A stretch of DNA of 64,000 nt, taken from the IMG/VR virus record IMGVR_UViG_3300027971_000046, positions 1 through 64,000 of that record. The stretch is one strand, 5' to 3'. Positions 1 through 7,484 of this stretch are shown piece by piece. The position numbers and the translations under genes were made by a program. Numbering within the stretch: position 1 is the stretch's first letter; each line of letters opens with the position of its first letter. The notes beneath the pieces were generated by a model. It was not told the DNA's origin. It was given only the letters and a program-made list of their open reading frames with translations, and did no database searches. Source of the stretch: a virus.

Positions 1-106
1 CTTTAATGGTCAAATTGGCGCGGTCAAAATATACAATCGTGTTTTGTCTACAAACGAAATAGAAACAAACTACCAACGCTCCAAGAAACGCTATGGTCAC
101 ACATAA
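1..106 (+). CDS. C-terminal end of a LamG/concanavalin-like fibre protein (partial)
   Basis: The reading frame is open from the left edge (codons in phase from base 2) and stops with TAA at 104-106. The 34 visible residues include IGAVKIYNRVLS followed by a basic tail. This is the usual last strand of LamG-like jelly-roll domains (IxxVxIYNRxLS) found in phage tail fibres and adsorption proteins. The role in carbohydrate binding is inferred from the family. The next gene starts inside its last codons. Confidence 0.6.
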   Translation, partial: FNGQIGAVKIYNRVLSTNEIETNYQRSKKRYGHT

Positions 107-347
107 CACTCCCATCTTCTACGCAGTGATTCCTTCCGCAACGGTGGACTCCGTGGACTATGGGCAGACTCTATGCACACGAGAAGGTGTTCGTTTTTCA
201 CTTGACGGCAGCAAGTGTATTGTAAAGTGGGTAGGAAACACTGTACCGTCTTCAATTTCTGCAATTGGTGAACACGAAGGACCGTATACCGCAAATGAAC
301 TATTAGCCATTGTTTCTGGTACGGATTGGGAGCCTCCCGAAGCGTAA
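93..347 (+). CDS. small hypothetical protein, 84 aa, coupled to the fibre gene
   Basis: The ATG at 93 overlaps the end of the upstream fibre frame by 14 nt, so translation is probably coupled. The product is a small soluble protein with no membrane segment and an acidic tail (TDWEPPEA). It is followed at once by a strong terminator. Its place behind a fibre gene would suit a fibre chaperone or accessory part, but no motif shows this and I do not recognise the family. Confidence 0.6.
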   Translation: MVTHNTPIFYAVIPSATVDSVDYGQTLCTREGVRFSLDGSKCIVKWVGNTVPSSISAIGEHEGPYTANELLAIVSGTDWEPPEA

Positions 348-371
348 ACCAAATACTCAAGGCAATACTTT

Positions 372-394
372 AGAGGGGCGAAAGCCCCTCTTTG
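372..394 (+). terminator. rho-independent terminator
   Basis: A GC-rich stem (AGAGGGGC/GCCCCTCT) with a GAAA-type loop is followed by TTTG. It closes the fibre transcription unit before the reductase gene. Confidence 0.8.
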
Positions 395-442
395 TGTTAT
401 GCTGCACTCTACATACTCTACCTAATAACCAAGGAGTTACAC

Positions 443-2362
443 ATGAAGCGACTGCCCACTCTCTACCAAGAGTTTATTCACTTGTCCCGTTACTCGCGCT
501 GGCTTGATTCTGAAATGCGGCGCGAGACTTGGGAGGAAACGGTTGACCGTTACTTCCGCTTTTTTGATGAGCATTTCACCGAGAAGGGCGTGAAGATAAA
601 TAAGGCAGTCCGCGAAGAACTCCGTGAAGCCGTCCTGAATCTTGAAGTCATGCCGTCCATGCGCTCACTAATGACCGCAGGGGAAGCACTCAAGCGGGAC
701 AACACAGCAGGCTACAACTGCTCCTATGTCGCGGTCAACAAGGTTCGCGCATTTGATGAGATCCTGTATGTTCTCATGTGCGGAACTGGTGTAGGCTTTA
801 GCGTGGAGAGGCAGTATGTTGAAAAACTTCCTACAATTGCTGAAGAGTTCACTAACAGCGATACGCTCATTGTGGTCAAGGACTCCAAGGAAGGTTGGGC
901 AAAAGCCTACCGAGAACTGGTATCCCTACTTATTGGAGGTCAAATCCCCCGATGGGATTTGTCTCACATTCGTCCTCTTGGTGCGCGCCTCAAGACTTTC
1001 GGTGGACGCGCAAGTGGACCGCAGCCACTGGAAGACCTGTTCCGATTTACCGTCAGTACTTTTAAGAAGAGTGCTGGTCGCAAACTCACCTCTATTGAAT
1101 GCCACGACATTATCTGTAAGATTGCAGAAATTGTCGTTGTCGGAGGAGTGCGTAGATCGGCTCTTATCTCGCTTTCCAATCTCACGGACGAGCGGATGCG
1201 TGATGCTAAGGTGGGGCAGTGGTGGGTGGAAAATCCACAACGCGCACTAGCCAACAACTCGGTTGCCTTCAAGGAGAAGCCCGAGATCGGCACATTCATG
1301 GAGGAGTGGGTGTCGCTGTACAAGTCCAAGAGCGGTGAGCGTGGACTGTTCAACCGCGAAGCGTGTCGGAAGACCGTGGAGAAACTGGGCGACCGCCGTG
1401 ACGCATCTTATGAGTTCGGCACAAACCCCTGCTCCGAGATCATTCTGCGCGACAAGGAGTTCTGCAATCTGAGCGAAGTCATTGTTCGCGCAGACGACAC
1501 TCCTGATACCCTGAAGCGCAAGGTGCGGCTTGCAGCCATTCTTGGCACTTGGCAGGCTTCTCTCACGAACTTCCCGTACCTCAGCAGTGAGTGGCGCAAG
1601 AACTGCGAAGAAGAGTGCTTGCTTGGTGTGTCGCTCACAGGCATCTTGGACAACCACTTCATGCGGACACAGGGCGACAACCTGAATGTGCTGCTTGAAC
1701 TGCTGAAGGCGGATGCCGTAGCCACCAATAAGGAGTGGGCAAAGCGGATCGGCATCAACCCTGCGGCTGCAATCACCTGTGTCAAGCCAAGCGGCACGGT
1801 GTCTCAGTTGACAGACGCTGCTTCAGGCATCCACGCCCGTCACAACGAGTACTACATCCGCACTGTTCGTGCAGACCGCAAAGACCCCATGTGTCAATTT
1901 ATGATTGACAAGGGATTCCCTGCGGAGCCGTGTGTCATGCGCCCCGACCACACAATGGTGTTCTCGTTCCCGCAGAAGGCTGTGGGATCGGTGACGCGCA
2001 ACGACATGACGGCTATTGAACACCTTGAACTGTGGCTCACCTATCAGCGGCACTGGTGCGAACACAAGCCGTCCATTACTGTTACCGTGAAGGAGCATGA
2101 GTGGATGGAAGTGGGTGCGTGGGTGTACGCGCACTTTGACGAGATCAGCGGCATTTCGTTCCTGCCCCATTCCGATCACACCTATCAGCAGGCTCCGTAT
2201 CAGGACTGCACAGCGGAGCAGTACGAGGCTGCTGCTGCGGCACTGCCCAAGAGCATTGAGTGGAGCGAACTCACCCAATACGAGAAGACCGACACCACGA
2301 AGGGCACACAGACCTTTGCGTGCAGCGGAGACAAGTGCGAAGTGGTTGACCTCACTACATAA
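443..2362 (+). CDS. nrdJ: adenosylcobalamin-dependent ribonucleoside-triphosphate reductase (class II)
   Basis: The product reduces ribonucleotides to deoxyribonucleotides for phage DNA synthesis, using coenzyme B12 for radical generation. It is 639 aa, about 100 shorter than the Lactobacillus-type monomeric enzyme. Visible marks are the first redox cysteine in YNCSYVAV (C93), the CGTGVGFSV stretch, the active-site loop NPCSEI (C330), the CVKPSGTVS phosphate-binding loop, and the C-terminal swivelling redox pair C627-x4-C632 in CSGDKCEVVDL. The ATG at 443 was chosen because AAGGAGTTACAC lies just upstream. The gene stands alone between two terminators. No thioredoxin/glutaredoxin partner is adjacent. 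Confidence 0.95.
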   Translation: MKRLPTLYQEFIHLSRYSRWLDSEMRRETWEETVDRYFRFFDEHFTEKGVKINKAVREELREAVLNLEVMPSMRSLMTAGEALKRDNTAGYNCSYVAVNKVRAFDEILYVLMCGTGVGFSVERQYVEKLPTIAEEFTNSDTLIVVKDSKEGWAKAYRELVSLLIGGQIPRWDLSHIRPLGARLKTFGGRASGPQPLEDLFRFTVSTFKKSAGRKLTSIECHDIICKIAEIVVVGGVRRSALISLSNLTDERMRDAKVGQWWVENPQRALANNSVAFKEKPEIGTFMEEWVSLYKSKSGERGLFNREACRKTVEKLGDRRDASYEFGTNPCSEIILRDKEFCNLSEVIVRADDTPDTLKRKVRLAAILGTWQASLTNFPYLSSEWRKNCEEECLLGVSLTGILDNHFMRTQGDNLNVLLELLKADAVATNKEWAKRIGINPAAAITCVKPSGTVSQLTDAASGIHARHNEYYIRTVRADRKDPMCQFMIDKGFPAEPCVMRPDHTMVFSFPQKAVGSVTRNDMTAIEHLELWLTYQRHWCEHKPSITVTVKEHEWMEVGAWVYAHFDEISGISFLPHSDHTYQQAPYQDCTAEQYEAAAAALPKSIEWSELTQYEKTDTTKGTQTFACSGDKCEVVDLTT

Positions 2363-2395
2363 AGCAACCCCACAGGAGATCGCATCTCCCGTCCG

Positions 2396-2426
2396 ACAGC
2401 CCCCGTAAATGGGGGCTGTTTCTTTT
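2396..2426 (+). terminator. rho-independent terminator after the reductase gene
   Basis: Stem ACAGCCCCC / GGGGGCTGT with a TAAAT loop, followed by TTCTTTT. Confidence 0.85.
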
Positions 2427-2458
2427 AAATCTGGACATTTTTACTCTGCTGACTGCTC

Positions 2459-2464
2459 TAAATA
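2459..2464 (+). promoter_or_regulatory. late-type -10 element (TAAATA), leaderless
   Basis: CTAAATA ends 5 nt before the ATG of the protease gene, and there is no Shine-Dalgarno sequence between them. TAAATA is the core of T4-type late promoters. The spacing predicts a transcript starting at or within a base or two of the start codon. Confidence 0.6.
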
Positions 2465-2469
2465 TTTGC

Positions 2470-3225
2470 ATGAAGAGACACGGTGTCTATTCTCTTCTGC
2501 TGGCTCTCGCACTCGTCTTGCTGCAAGCCTGTGCCGTAGATGTAGCCGCCAACGCGCCGAAGAGCGCGACCCCGCCGAAGAGCGGGGAGACTAACAGCGT
2601 AAACGCCGAGCCTCCGTTCATGCGGGGGTTCTCTCGTTTGGATGAATGCTCCGAACCACAGGTAGGCTCACTTGCGATTGAGGACGGCAGCACCTACGGC
2701 AGTGGGGTTCTCATTGATCCCACCCATGTGCTGACCGCAGGGCACTGCGCGGACGGGGTAATCCCGTACTGGTTTATTTCGGGGAACGAATTCTTTAAAG
2801 TTCACGGGGTGTCAATCCATCCGCATTATAAAATTGCGGGAGTGGTGTTTGCGGATCTTGCGGTGCTTACCCTTGAAACCCCGTGCCCTGCCACGCCGTC
2901 CACGCTGCTGTCCAGAGGCTACGGATTTGCCCGTGGTGACGAGTTTACCACTGTGGGCTACGGTGGGGGCATCAAGCGTAAAAGCAATCCTGGTGTGTTC
3001 TGGTACTACGGAACCACTGTAGAGGAGCCGTCCACCTTCAAGTTCCTGCCCCTAGAAGGCACTATTTGGTTTGGTGACTCAGGCGGGGCTGTGTACAACG
3101 ACAGCGGAGTTCTCGTTGGGATCATCTCCTCGCTTTCAATTACGAGGGGACATCTCTTTGAGAACTCCGCTGTCAGGTTGGACCTATTTTTAGATTGGAT
3201 ACAGGAGACAACCGAATGCAACTAA
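2470..3225 (+). CDS. secreted trypsin-like serine protease, predicted lipoprotein
   Basis: The protein is 251 aa with a hydrophobic signal peptide ending in a lipobox (LLQA before C21). It should therefore be exported and lipid-anchored in the host envelope. The chymotrypsin-fold catalytic triad is complete: H92 in LTAGHCADG, D129 in ADLAVL and S204 in GDSGGA. It stands alone behind a late-type promoter with no ribosome binding site. A host-envelope protease expressed late could help lysis, block superinfection or process surface proteins. None of these is shown by the sequence. Confidence 0.88.
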   Translation: MKRHGVYSLLLALALVLLQACAVDVAANAPKSATPPKSGETNSVNAEPPFMRGFSRLDECSEPQVGSLAIEDGSTYGSGVLIDPTHVLTAGHCADGVIPYWFISGNEFFKVHGVSIHPHYKIAGVVFADLAVLTLETPCPATPSTLLSRGYGFARGDEFTTVGYGGGIKRKSNPGVFWYYGTTVEEPSTFKFLPLEGTIWFGDSGGAVYNDSGVLVGIISSLSITRGHLFENSAVRLDLFLDWIQETTECN

Positions 3226-3263
3226 ACAAAACTCAACGAGTCTTGCTGTGTGCTTGCAGTTTT

Positions 3264-3464
3264 TTATTCGGTGTCCTGCTCGCCCGTTGGTGCGGGCTGT
3301 AACGCAGCGTCCAGTCGCTTCTGCAATTCAGCCTTTTCCTTCAGAGCAATCTGAAGTTTGGCTTCAAGCACGATTGTCTGCGTGGTAAGGTCATTCACCT
3401 TGTTCTGAAGAATAGGGATCAGAACTGTTTCATTGTAATTCTCCGTCTGCACATTTGGAATCAT
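3264..3464 (-). CDS. small coiled-coil protein, 66 aa
   Basis: The start at 3464 (MIPNVQTEN) is preceded on the minus strand by AAAGGAGGAATCC, a good ribosome binding site, so the longer frame to 3500 is not needed. The centre is a heptad-like stretch (KVNDLTTQTIVLEAKLQIALKE) that should form a coiled coil. The tail is proline-rich and acidic. It is convergent with the protease gene. I do not recognise the family. Confidence 0.65.
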   Translation of the reverse strand: MIPNVQTENYNETVLIPILQNKVNDLTTQTIVLEAKLQIALKEKAELQKRLDAALQPAPTGEQDTE

Positions 3465-3501
3465 AGTTGGATTCCTCCTTTCATACTGTATGTATGCCAC
3501 C

Positions 3502-3507
3502 TAAATA
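3502..3507 (+). promoter_or_regulatory. late-type -10 element (TAAATA), leaderless
   Basis: CTAAATA ends 5 nt before the ATG at 3513 with no Shine-Dalgarno sequence. The layout is the same as upstream of the protease gene. Confidence 0.6.
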
Positions 3508-3512
3508 CGGGT

Positions 3513-4091
3513 ATGGTGATAGCAGGTATTGATTATTCTCTGTGCGGTCCTGCCGTGTGCTTGTTCCGCACCAATGCAACAGGAAAATTCTCGTACAGTG
3601 GCTGCTCGTTTTATTTTCTCACCGACAACAAGCGGCAAAGCGAAGTGCGCTCCATGAATGTGTTTGGAGAGCGGTTGACTGATTGGAACTCTGATGAACA
3701 CCGCTACGAAACCATTGCTGATTGGGCAATAGACATTGTGATGGGCTGCTCCCATGTTGCACTAGAAGGCTATGCGTACTCGGCTAGCGGCAAGGTGTTT
3801 CAGATTGCGGAGAACACAGGCATTCTCAAGTACAAACTGTACGAGTTGAGCATTCCTGTCACCATTATTCCGCCCACCGAAGTCAAGAAGTTTGCTACAG
3901 GCAAGGGCAACGCAGACAAGAACGCCATGTACGCAGCGTGGTCACACGAAACAGGTGTGGACTTGAAGACTCTGCTCACGCCAAAGCGTGCAGATTCCGT
4001 GAGTCCCGTGAGTGACATCGTGGACTCGTACTATATCTGCAAGCGTATGTTTGAGTCTTTGCCTGAAGACTTGCGCTGCGATACCGATTAA
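3513..4091 (+). CDS. RuvC-like Holliday-junction resolvase
   Basis: This 192-aa protein has an RNase H-fold nuclease pattern. The first catalytic aspartate is in the N-terminal strand (MVIAGIDYS, D7), a glutamate follows the fourth strand (LEGYAY, E85), and acidic residues lie in the C-terminal helix (SDIVDSYYI). The stretch TEVKKFATGKGNADK matches the usual RuvC-family P-x-x-V-K-x-x-x-T-G-x-G-x-A-x-K pattern. In large phages such enzymes resolve branched DNA before packaging, in place of T4 endonuclease VII. Its 3' end overlaps the convergent membrane-lipoprotein gene by 4 nt. Confidence 0.8.
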   Translation: MVIAGIDYSLCGPAVCLFRTNATGKFSYSGCSFYFLTDNKRQSEVRSMNVFGERLTDWNSDEHRYETIADWAIDIVMGCSHVALEGYAYSASGKVFQIAENTGILKYKLYELSIPVTIIPPTEVKKFATGKGNADKNAMYAAWSHETGVDLKTLLTPKRADSVSPVSDIVDSYYICKRMFESLPEDLRCDTD

Positions 4092-4390
4092 GGAACCGTG
4101 GTGGTGTCGTCCTGTGGAGCAGGCTGTGTGGGCTGCTCGGGTTCTGCCTTGTCGTCAAGACGCAGAGGCTTGTTCACGAATTCCTTCCAAGCCCACGCAA
4201 GAATCAGCAGCAGGATGGGCACATACCACAGTATCCATCCCCAATTGCTTGTGATCTTGTCGCCGTTCAGAATGTCGTGCTTGAGTTTCAGCATGACAGG
4301 GCTGTCCGATGTGGTGTCAGGAACGATAGCAGGCGCGGTGTTACACGCTGCAAGGCAGAGAAGAGACAAGATGTATGCTAGTTTACGCAT
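4088..4390 (-). CDS. small membrane lipoprotein, 100 aa
   Basis: The N-terminus is a lipoprotein signal (LLCLAAC). A central segment (WILWYVPILLLILAWAW) should span the membrane, and the tail is acidic and proline-rich. The ribosome binding site TTAAGGAGAAGCC precedes the ATG. It lies 9 nt downstream of another membrane-protein gene. The pair may form a lysis cassette (holin/spanin-like). That is inference from topology and position only. Confidence 0.7.
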   Translation of the reverse strand: MRKLAYILSLLCLAACNTAPAIVPDTTSDSPVMLKLKHDILNGDKITSNWGWILWYVPILLLILAWAWKEFVNKPLRLDDKAEPEQPTQPAPQDDTTTVP

Positions 4391-4399
4391 GGCTTCTCC

Positions 4400-4837
4400 T
4401 TAAGACTTGTTGGAAGCAGCGGCTGAACCAAAGTAGAATCCTACGATGCTCACCAAGATTTGACGAGTTTCAGACGCAAACAGGAAGCCGTTGATCTCTA
4501 CGAAATACTTGCGGGTGGACTGCGGAATAAGTCCGAACAGCCCCTCGGGAGTGGTTGCGTCCACTTCCACGAATGTGGGTAGACCGAAGAACGGCAGGAT
4601 AAAGGGAGCCATCAGGGTGGCAAACAGCACAGCCAGCACGATGAGTTGCCGAATGCCTTTGCCCGTGTCAAGCGGAACTCGTACTGCGGCTTTGTCTTGG
4701 TTTTCTGTGGTCTGCTTGTTTGCCGCTATGAGGCGTTCAAAGATTTCCTTTTGATCCTGACTCTTCTGAGCCATGTATCGAAACAGGAATCCTGTAGCCG
4801 CGCCACCAACGAGCGAAATGAGTTCAGTGCTAATCAT
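4400..4837 (-). CDS. multi-pass membrane protein, holin candidate
   Basis: The 145-aa protein has an N-terminal hydrophobic helix (LVGGAATGFLFRY), a charged coiled segment (KSQDQKEIFERLIAANKQ), a strong central helix (LIVLAVLFATLMAPFILPFF) and a C-terminal helix (ILVSIVGFYFGSAAA). Three membrane segments and a short length suit a three-TM holin. It is preceded by AAAGGAAGTGACC and a late-type promoter. No lysozyme/endolysin gene is visible nearby. Confidence 0.7.
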   Translation of the reverse strand: MISTELISLVGGAATGFLFRYMAQKSQDQKEIFERLIAANKQTTENQDKAAVRVPLDTGKGIRQLIVLAVLFATLMAPFILPFFGLPTFVEVDATTPEGLFGLIPQSTRKYFVEINGFLFASETRQILVSIVGFYFGSAAASNKS

Positions 4838-4869
4838 GTGGTCACTTCCTTTCTTGAAGCCGCTATTAC

Positions 4870-4875
4870 TATTTA
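4870..4875 (-). promoter_or_regulatory. late-type promoter -10 (TAAATA, minus strand)
   Basis: CCTAAATAG on the minus strand lies 32 nt upstream of the ATG of the holin-like gene, inside the 3' end of the preceding small gene. Confidence 0.55.
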
Positions 4876-5070
4876 GGTCTGCGGGGGCTTACGGCGACCA
4901 ATATTTTGCTTCTTCTTTCGCTGTGCGGCTGTGGACACAGGCGGAAGATCAGGGGGAAGTCCTGCAATACTGCCACCGCCTGCGATATTCGTGGGTGGCG
5001 GGGACGACACTGCTGGCGGAATTTCTTCTGTCACAAACGAGGAAAACGGCTTTAGTTTACGGTTGCCCAT
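4873..5070 (-). CDS. small proline-rich protein with capsid-targeting-like N-terminus
   Basis: The 65-aa product begins with a basic, aromatic stretch LKPFSSFVTE followed by a second E. This resembles the T4 internal-protein leader that ends in an (L/I)xE prohead-protease site, with V in place of L/I. The rest is low complexity: proline-rich, then a very basic tail (RKKKQNIGRRK). The ATG overlaps the stop of the upstream fibre gene by 14 nt. The role as a packaged internal protein is inferred. Confidence 0.6.
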   Translation of the reverse strand: MGNRKLKPFSSFVTEEIPPAVSSPPPTNIAGGGSIAGLPPDLPPVSTAAQRKKKQNIGRRKPPQT

Positions 5071-6616
5071 ATGTGGCTCCTCCGAACACCATGAAGTGTA
5101 TGCGCTCCGTGAATCCCAGTTGAAAAATTGAAGCCGACCTGTTCCATGAATTGTCTGTGGAGTTCTGCTTCAGTGAAACCGCTCGGAAGCCACCTGTGTC
5201 CTTTTTGCGTCTGTCCACCATGAGCATGGAATACTCTAGTAGAGCGGTGTAGTCGGTTGCCGTTGTTGCAGCCGCTGTAGGCTCGTACTCTCCGCAAAGA
5301 ATCACACAGTAGTTGCTGTTGGTCATGGTCTTCACGAATGAAATATCAAACTCGGAGTTGCTGCCTGCTGACACGCCCTTGACATTAAAGCCGTTCTCAA
5401 TGTACGCGCTCAACGGACTGCTGTAGCCCTTGTTCGGTGGAATCACAATGGTTCCGTATGCGGTGGCAGTGCGCTTGGACAGCAGATTGGTGAGTGCAGA
5501 TGTGTAGGTTGCACCCGTTACACCAAAGCCACTTGCGCCAGGCACAAGACTCTTGCGTGCGTCTTGGTTGCCCAAAACGGGAGCAGTACTTTCCGTTTTG
5601 ATGTACGGAGTAGCCACGGAGCCTTCTTCTAGTTGTGCGCCCCAAAGGTAGAAGACTTTGCTTTGTCCTTGATAGTTAAGCGCGCCAGTATCATCGGCTA
5701 TATTTACGAATATTCCAGTTTGGTTGTTGTTAATAGCAACAGTACCATTGAAATATCCACTCACCGTAATTCGGAACCATCCGCCACCAACATCAGTAAT
5801 AGACGATGACACTATAGTTGCGCCGTTGGTAACAGTACTCAATGTTTTGGTCTGCAAGTTAAAGGTTGCACCAAAATACACGGAACCAGCATCATAAACA
5901 ATAACTCGTCCACGATATCGTGTTCCCGCTTTAACATAAACACTACCAGTAAATGGTTTGTTTACTAGCGACACAGAATAGTTGCCAGTGTACTGCTGTG
6001 TGCCTTTTTGACTAGAACCATCCGCAGTTCCTTCATTCAATACAGATGCAGTGTTTCCATTGGGTGCTTTGGTTCCATCCGTAGCAAGCGTAGTAGTTGT
6101 ACTGTATCCACTCCATGCTGAATTGCTTAAGTCTTCACTCCACTTGAGTACATTCAGTACCGAAGGAGAACGCAGATCGGTATCTCGCGCAAGGGCAAAT
6201 GACGCAAAATTGATGTACAGATTTCCAGAAGGAAAATCCTGTTGAGTTGCGGTGTTTCCGCCAGCACCAACAGGTCCAGGAAATCCCCAAGTGGCAATCT
6301 GTACGCCTGCGGTTTTTCCCGCTGCGGTCGCACCACCCGCGCCTGCCATGTCTCGCATGGAACTCAACAAACAAGGCGCATTGAATGAACTCACTTCGGG
6401 AGTGTACACCGTGACATATCCACCGCCACCAAATCTTTGGGGATTGGAAAAGGTGATGCCGTGCAGCCCAGTCGAAAGGCGCAGCACGGAAGAAACACCT
6501 GATGAGTCCATTAATTGCGAGACAACCTGTGATGTCCCTGCCTGAATGTTTGCCCATGCATCACAAGTTGGAACAGGCGTGGTGTTTGATGTGAAGTTTG
6601 AAGCAGAACTTGCCAT
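5057..6616 (-). CDS. fibre/head-decoration protein with jelly-roll-like domain
   Basis: The protein is 519 aa, starting at the ATG at 6616, which overlaps the TAA of the upstream gene. Its middle (WSEDLSNSAW ... SVYVKAGTRYRGRV ... GGGWFRITVSG) is the repeated beta-sandwich motif found in many phage spike, fibre and head-fibre proteins. Glycine/serine-rich beta structure surrounds it. The C-terminus (QLGFTERIHFMVFGGATYG) looks like a terminal beta strand. It forms an operon with the next two upstream structural genes. A receptor- or surface-glycan-binding role is inferred. Confidence 0.75.
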   Translation of the reverse strand: MASSASNFTSNTTPVPTCDAWANIQAGTSQVVSQLMDSSGVSSVLRLSTGLHGITFSNPQRFGGGGYVTVYTPEVSSFNAPCLLSSMRDMAGAGGATAAGKTAGVQIATWGFPGPVGAGGNTATQQDFPSGNLYINFASFALARDTDLRSPSVLNVLKWSEDLSNSAWSGYSTTTTLATDGTKAPNGNTASVLNEGTADGSSQKGTQQYTGNYSVSLVNKPFTGSVYVKAGTRYRGRVIVYDAGSVYFGATFNLQTKTLSTVTNGATIVSSSITDVGGGWFRITVSGYFNGTVAINNNQTGIFVNIADDTGALNYQGQSKVFYLWGAQLEEGSVATPYIKTESTAPVLGNQDARKSLVPGASGFGVTGATYTSALTNLLSKRTATAYGTIVIPPNKGYSSPLSAYIENGFNVKGVSAGSNSEFDISFVKTMTNSNYCVILCGEYEPTAAATTATDYTALLEYSMLMVDRRKKDTGGFRAVSLKQNSTDNSWNRSASIFQLGFTERIHFMVFGGATYGQP

Positions 6617-7083
6617 TAGATTACCACCACTCCTAGACTTGATGCAGCATTGCTCCACAGCACAATGTTGTGAACCTGATTGCTTGTTCTGCCACTTCCG
6701 CTGAAAGGAGCGGTGGAAGCACTGTTACAAATGAATCCAACACGCACCCAAAATGAAGTAGTTGTTTTGGGGTACAGGGCAGAGTTCAGCACATGGGCAA
6801 ACTGTGGATACAGCGGACTGGTCCATCCGTATGCCTGCACCATTACTTTGTACTTGGTGTCGCGCATGGGAGTAATAAAGGAGAACTTCAATGCTCCTGC
6901 TCCACCATTTCCACCCATTCCTGTCTGTGTGGCGTAGTCTAGCCGCAGGTTGTACCCGTCTACGAAGTTCTTGGCATCAAAATCTGCTTGGGTGGTTGCG
7001 GTGATAATGTGATTGCCAGTAACGCACCACGCCTTCACGGTGTTGTTGTGTGCAAAGAATGGAAGTACAGGTGAGTTTGCCAT
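6616..7083 (-). CDS. putative virion structural protein, 155 aa
   Basis: This is a beta-rich, glycine/asparagine-rich protein with no catalytic motif. It starts MANSPVLPFFAHNN and overlaps both neighbours by 1 nt (TAATG junctions). It is therefore translated as a unit with the fibre gene downstream. It is probably part of the same fibre or decoration structure. The family is not recognised. Confidence 0.65.
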   Translation of the reverse strand: MANSPVLPFFAHNNTVKAWCVTGNHIITATTQADFDAKNFVDGYNLRLDYATQTGMGGNGGAGALKFSFITPMRDTKYKVMVQAYGWTSPLYPQFAHVLNSALYPKTTTSFWVRVGFICNSASTAPFSGSGRTSNQVHNIVLWSNAASSLGVVVI

Positions 7084-7466
7084 TACAGTTGCCTTAGAAT
7101 CTGTGCCAATTTTCCGTCCATTGGGATGTCCGAGACTACGATGCCGTCAAACATCATCCCTTCCTCTATGTATTCCAAATACAGGAGGACGGTCTTGAGT
7201 GCGGGGTGGGTGTCCCGTTCCAATTTGTGAAACAACATACGCGCAGCAGGAGTACGCCCAAACACATTTCCAAGCACCACCAAGTGGTTCAGCAGCAGAA
7301 TGGTGCGGAGATTGCCGCTTCTCATGTACCGCTTCAGCAACCGCTTCACATACTTGATTTTTGAAATGTCTTCCAAGAATTCAGGCATACCCATGCAATC
7401 AGGATTGGTGTAGTTCCCCATCGCATACAGAGTGAAATTTTCCTTGGTCAAGATTTTGAAATCCAT
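7083..7466 (-). CDS. conserved T4-superfamily protein, 127 aa
   Basis: The sequence (DFKILTKENFTLYAMGNYTNP...KRLLKRYMRSGNLRTILLLNHL) looks like a short helical protein that is common in T4-type cyanophages and has no assigned function. The RTILLLNHL...VFG helix pair and a late position next to structural genes suggest a virion or assembly role. I know of no direct function. Confidence 0.7.
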   Translation of the reverse strand: MDFKILTKENFTLYAMGNYTNPDCMGMPEFLEDISKIKYVKRLLKRYMRSGNLRTILLLNHLVVLGNVFGRTPAARMLFHKLERDTHPALKTVLLYLEYIEEGMMFDGIVVSDIPMDGKLAQILRQL

Positions 7467-7484
7467 GATAAAGAAGTGCTGAGA

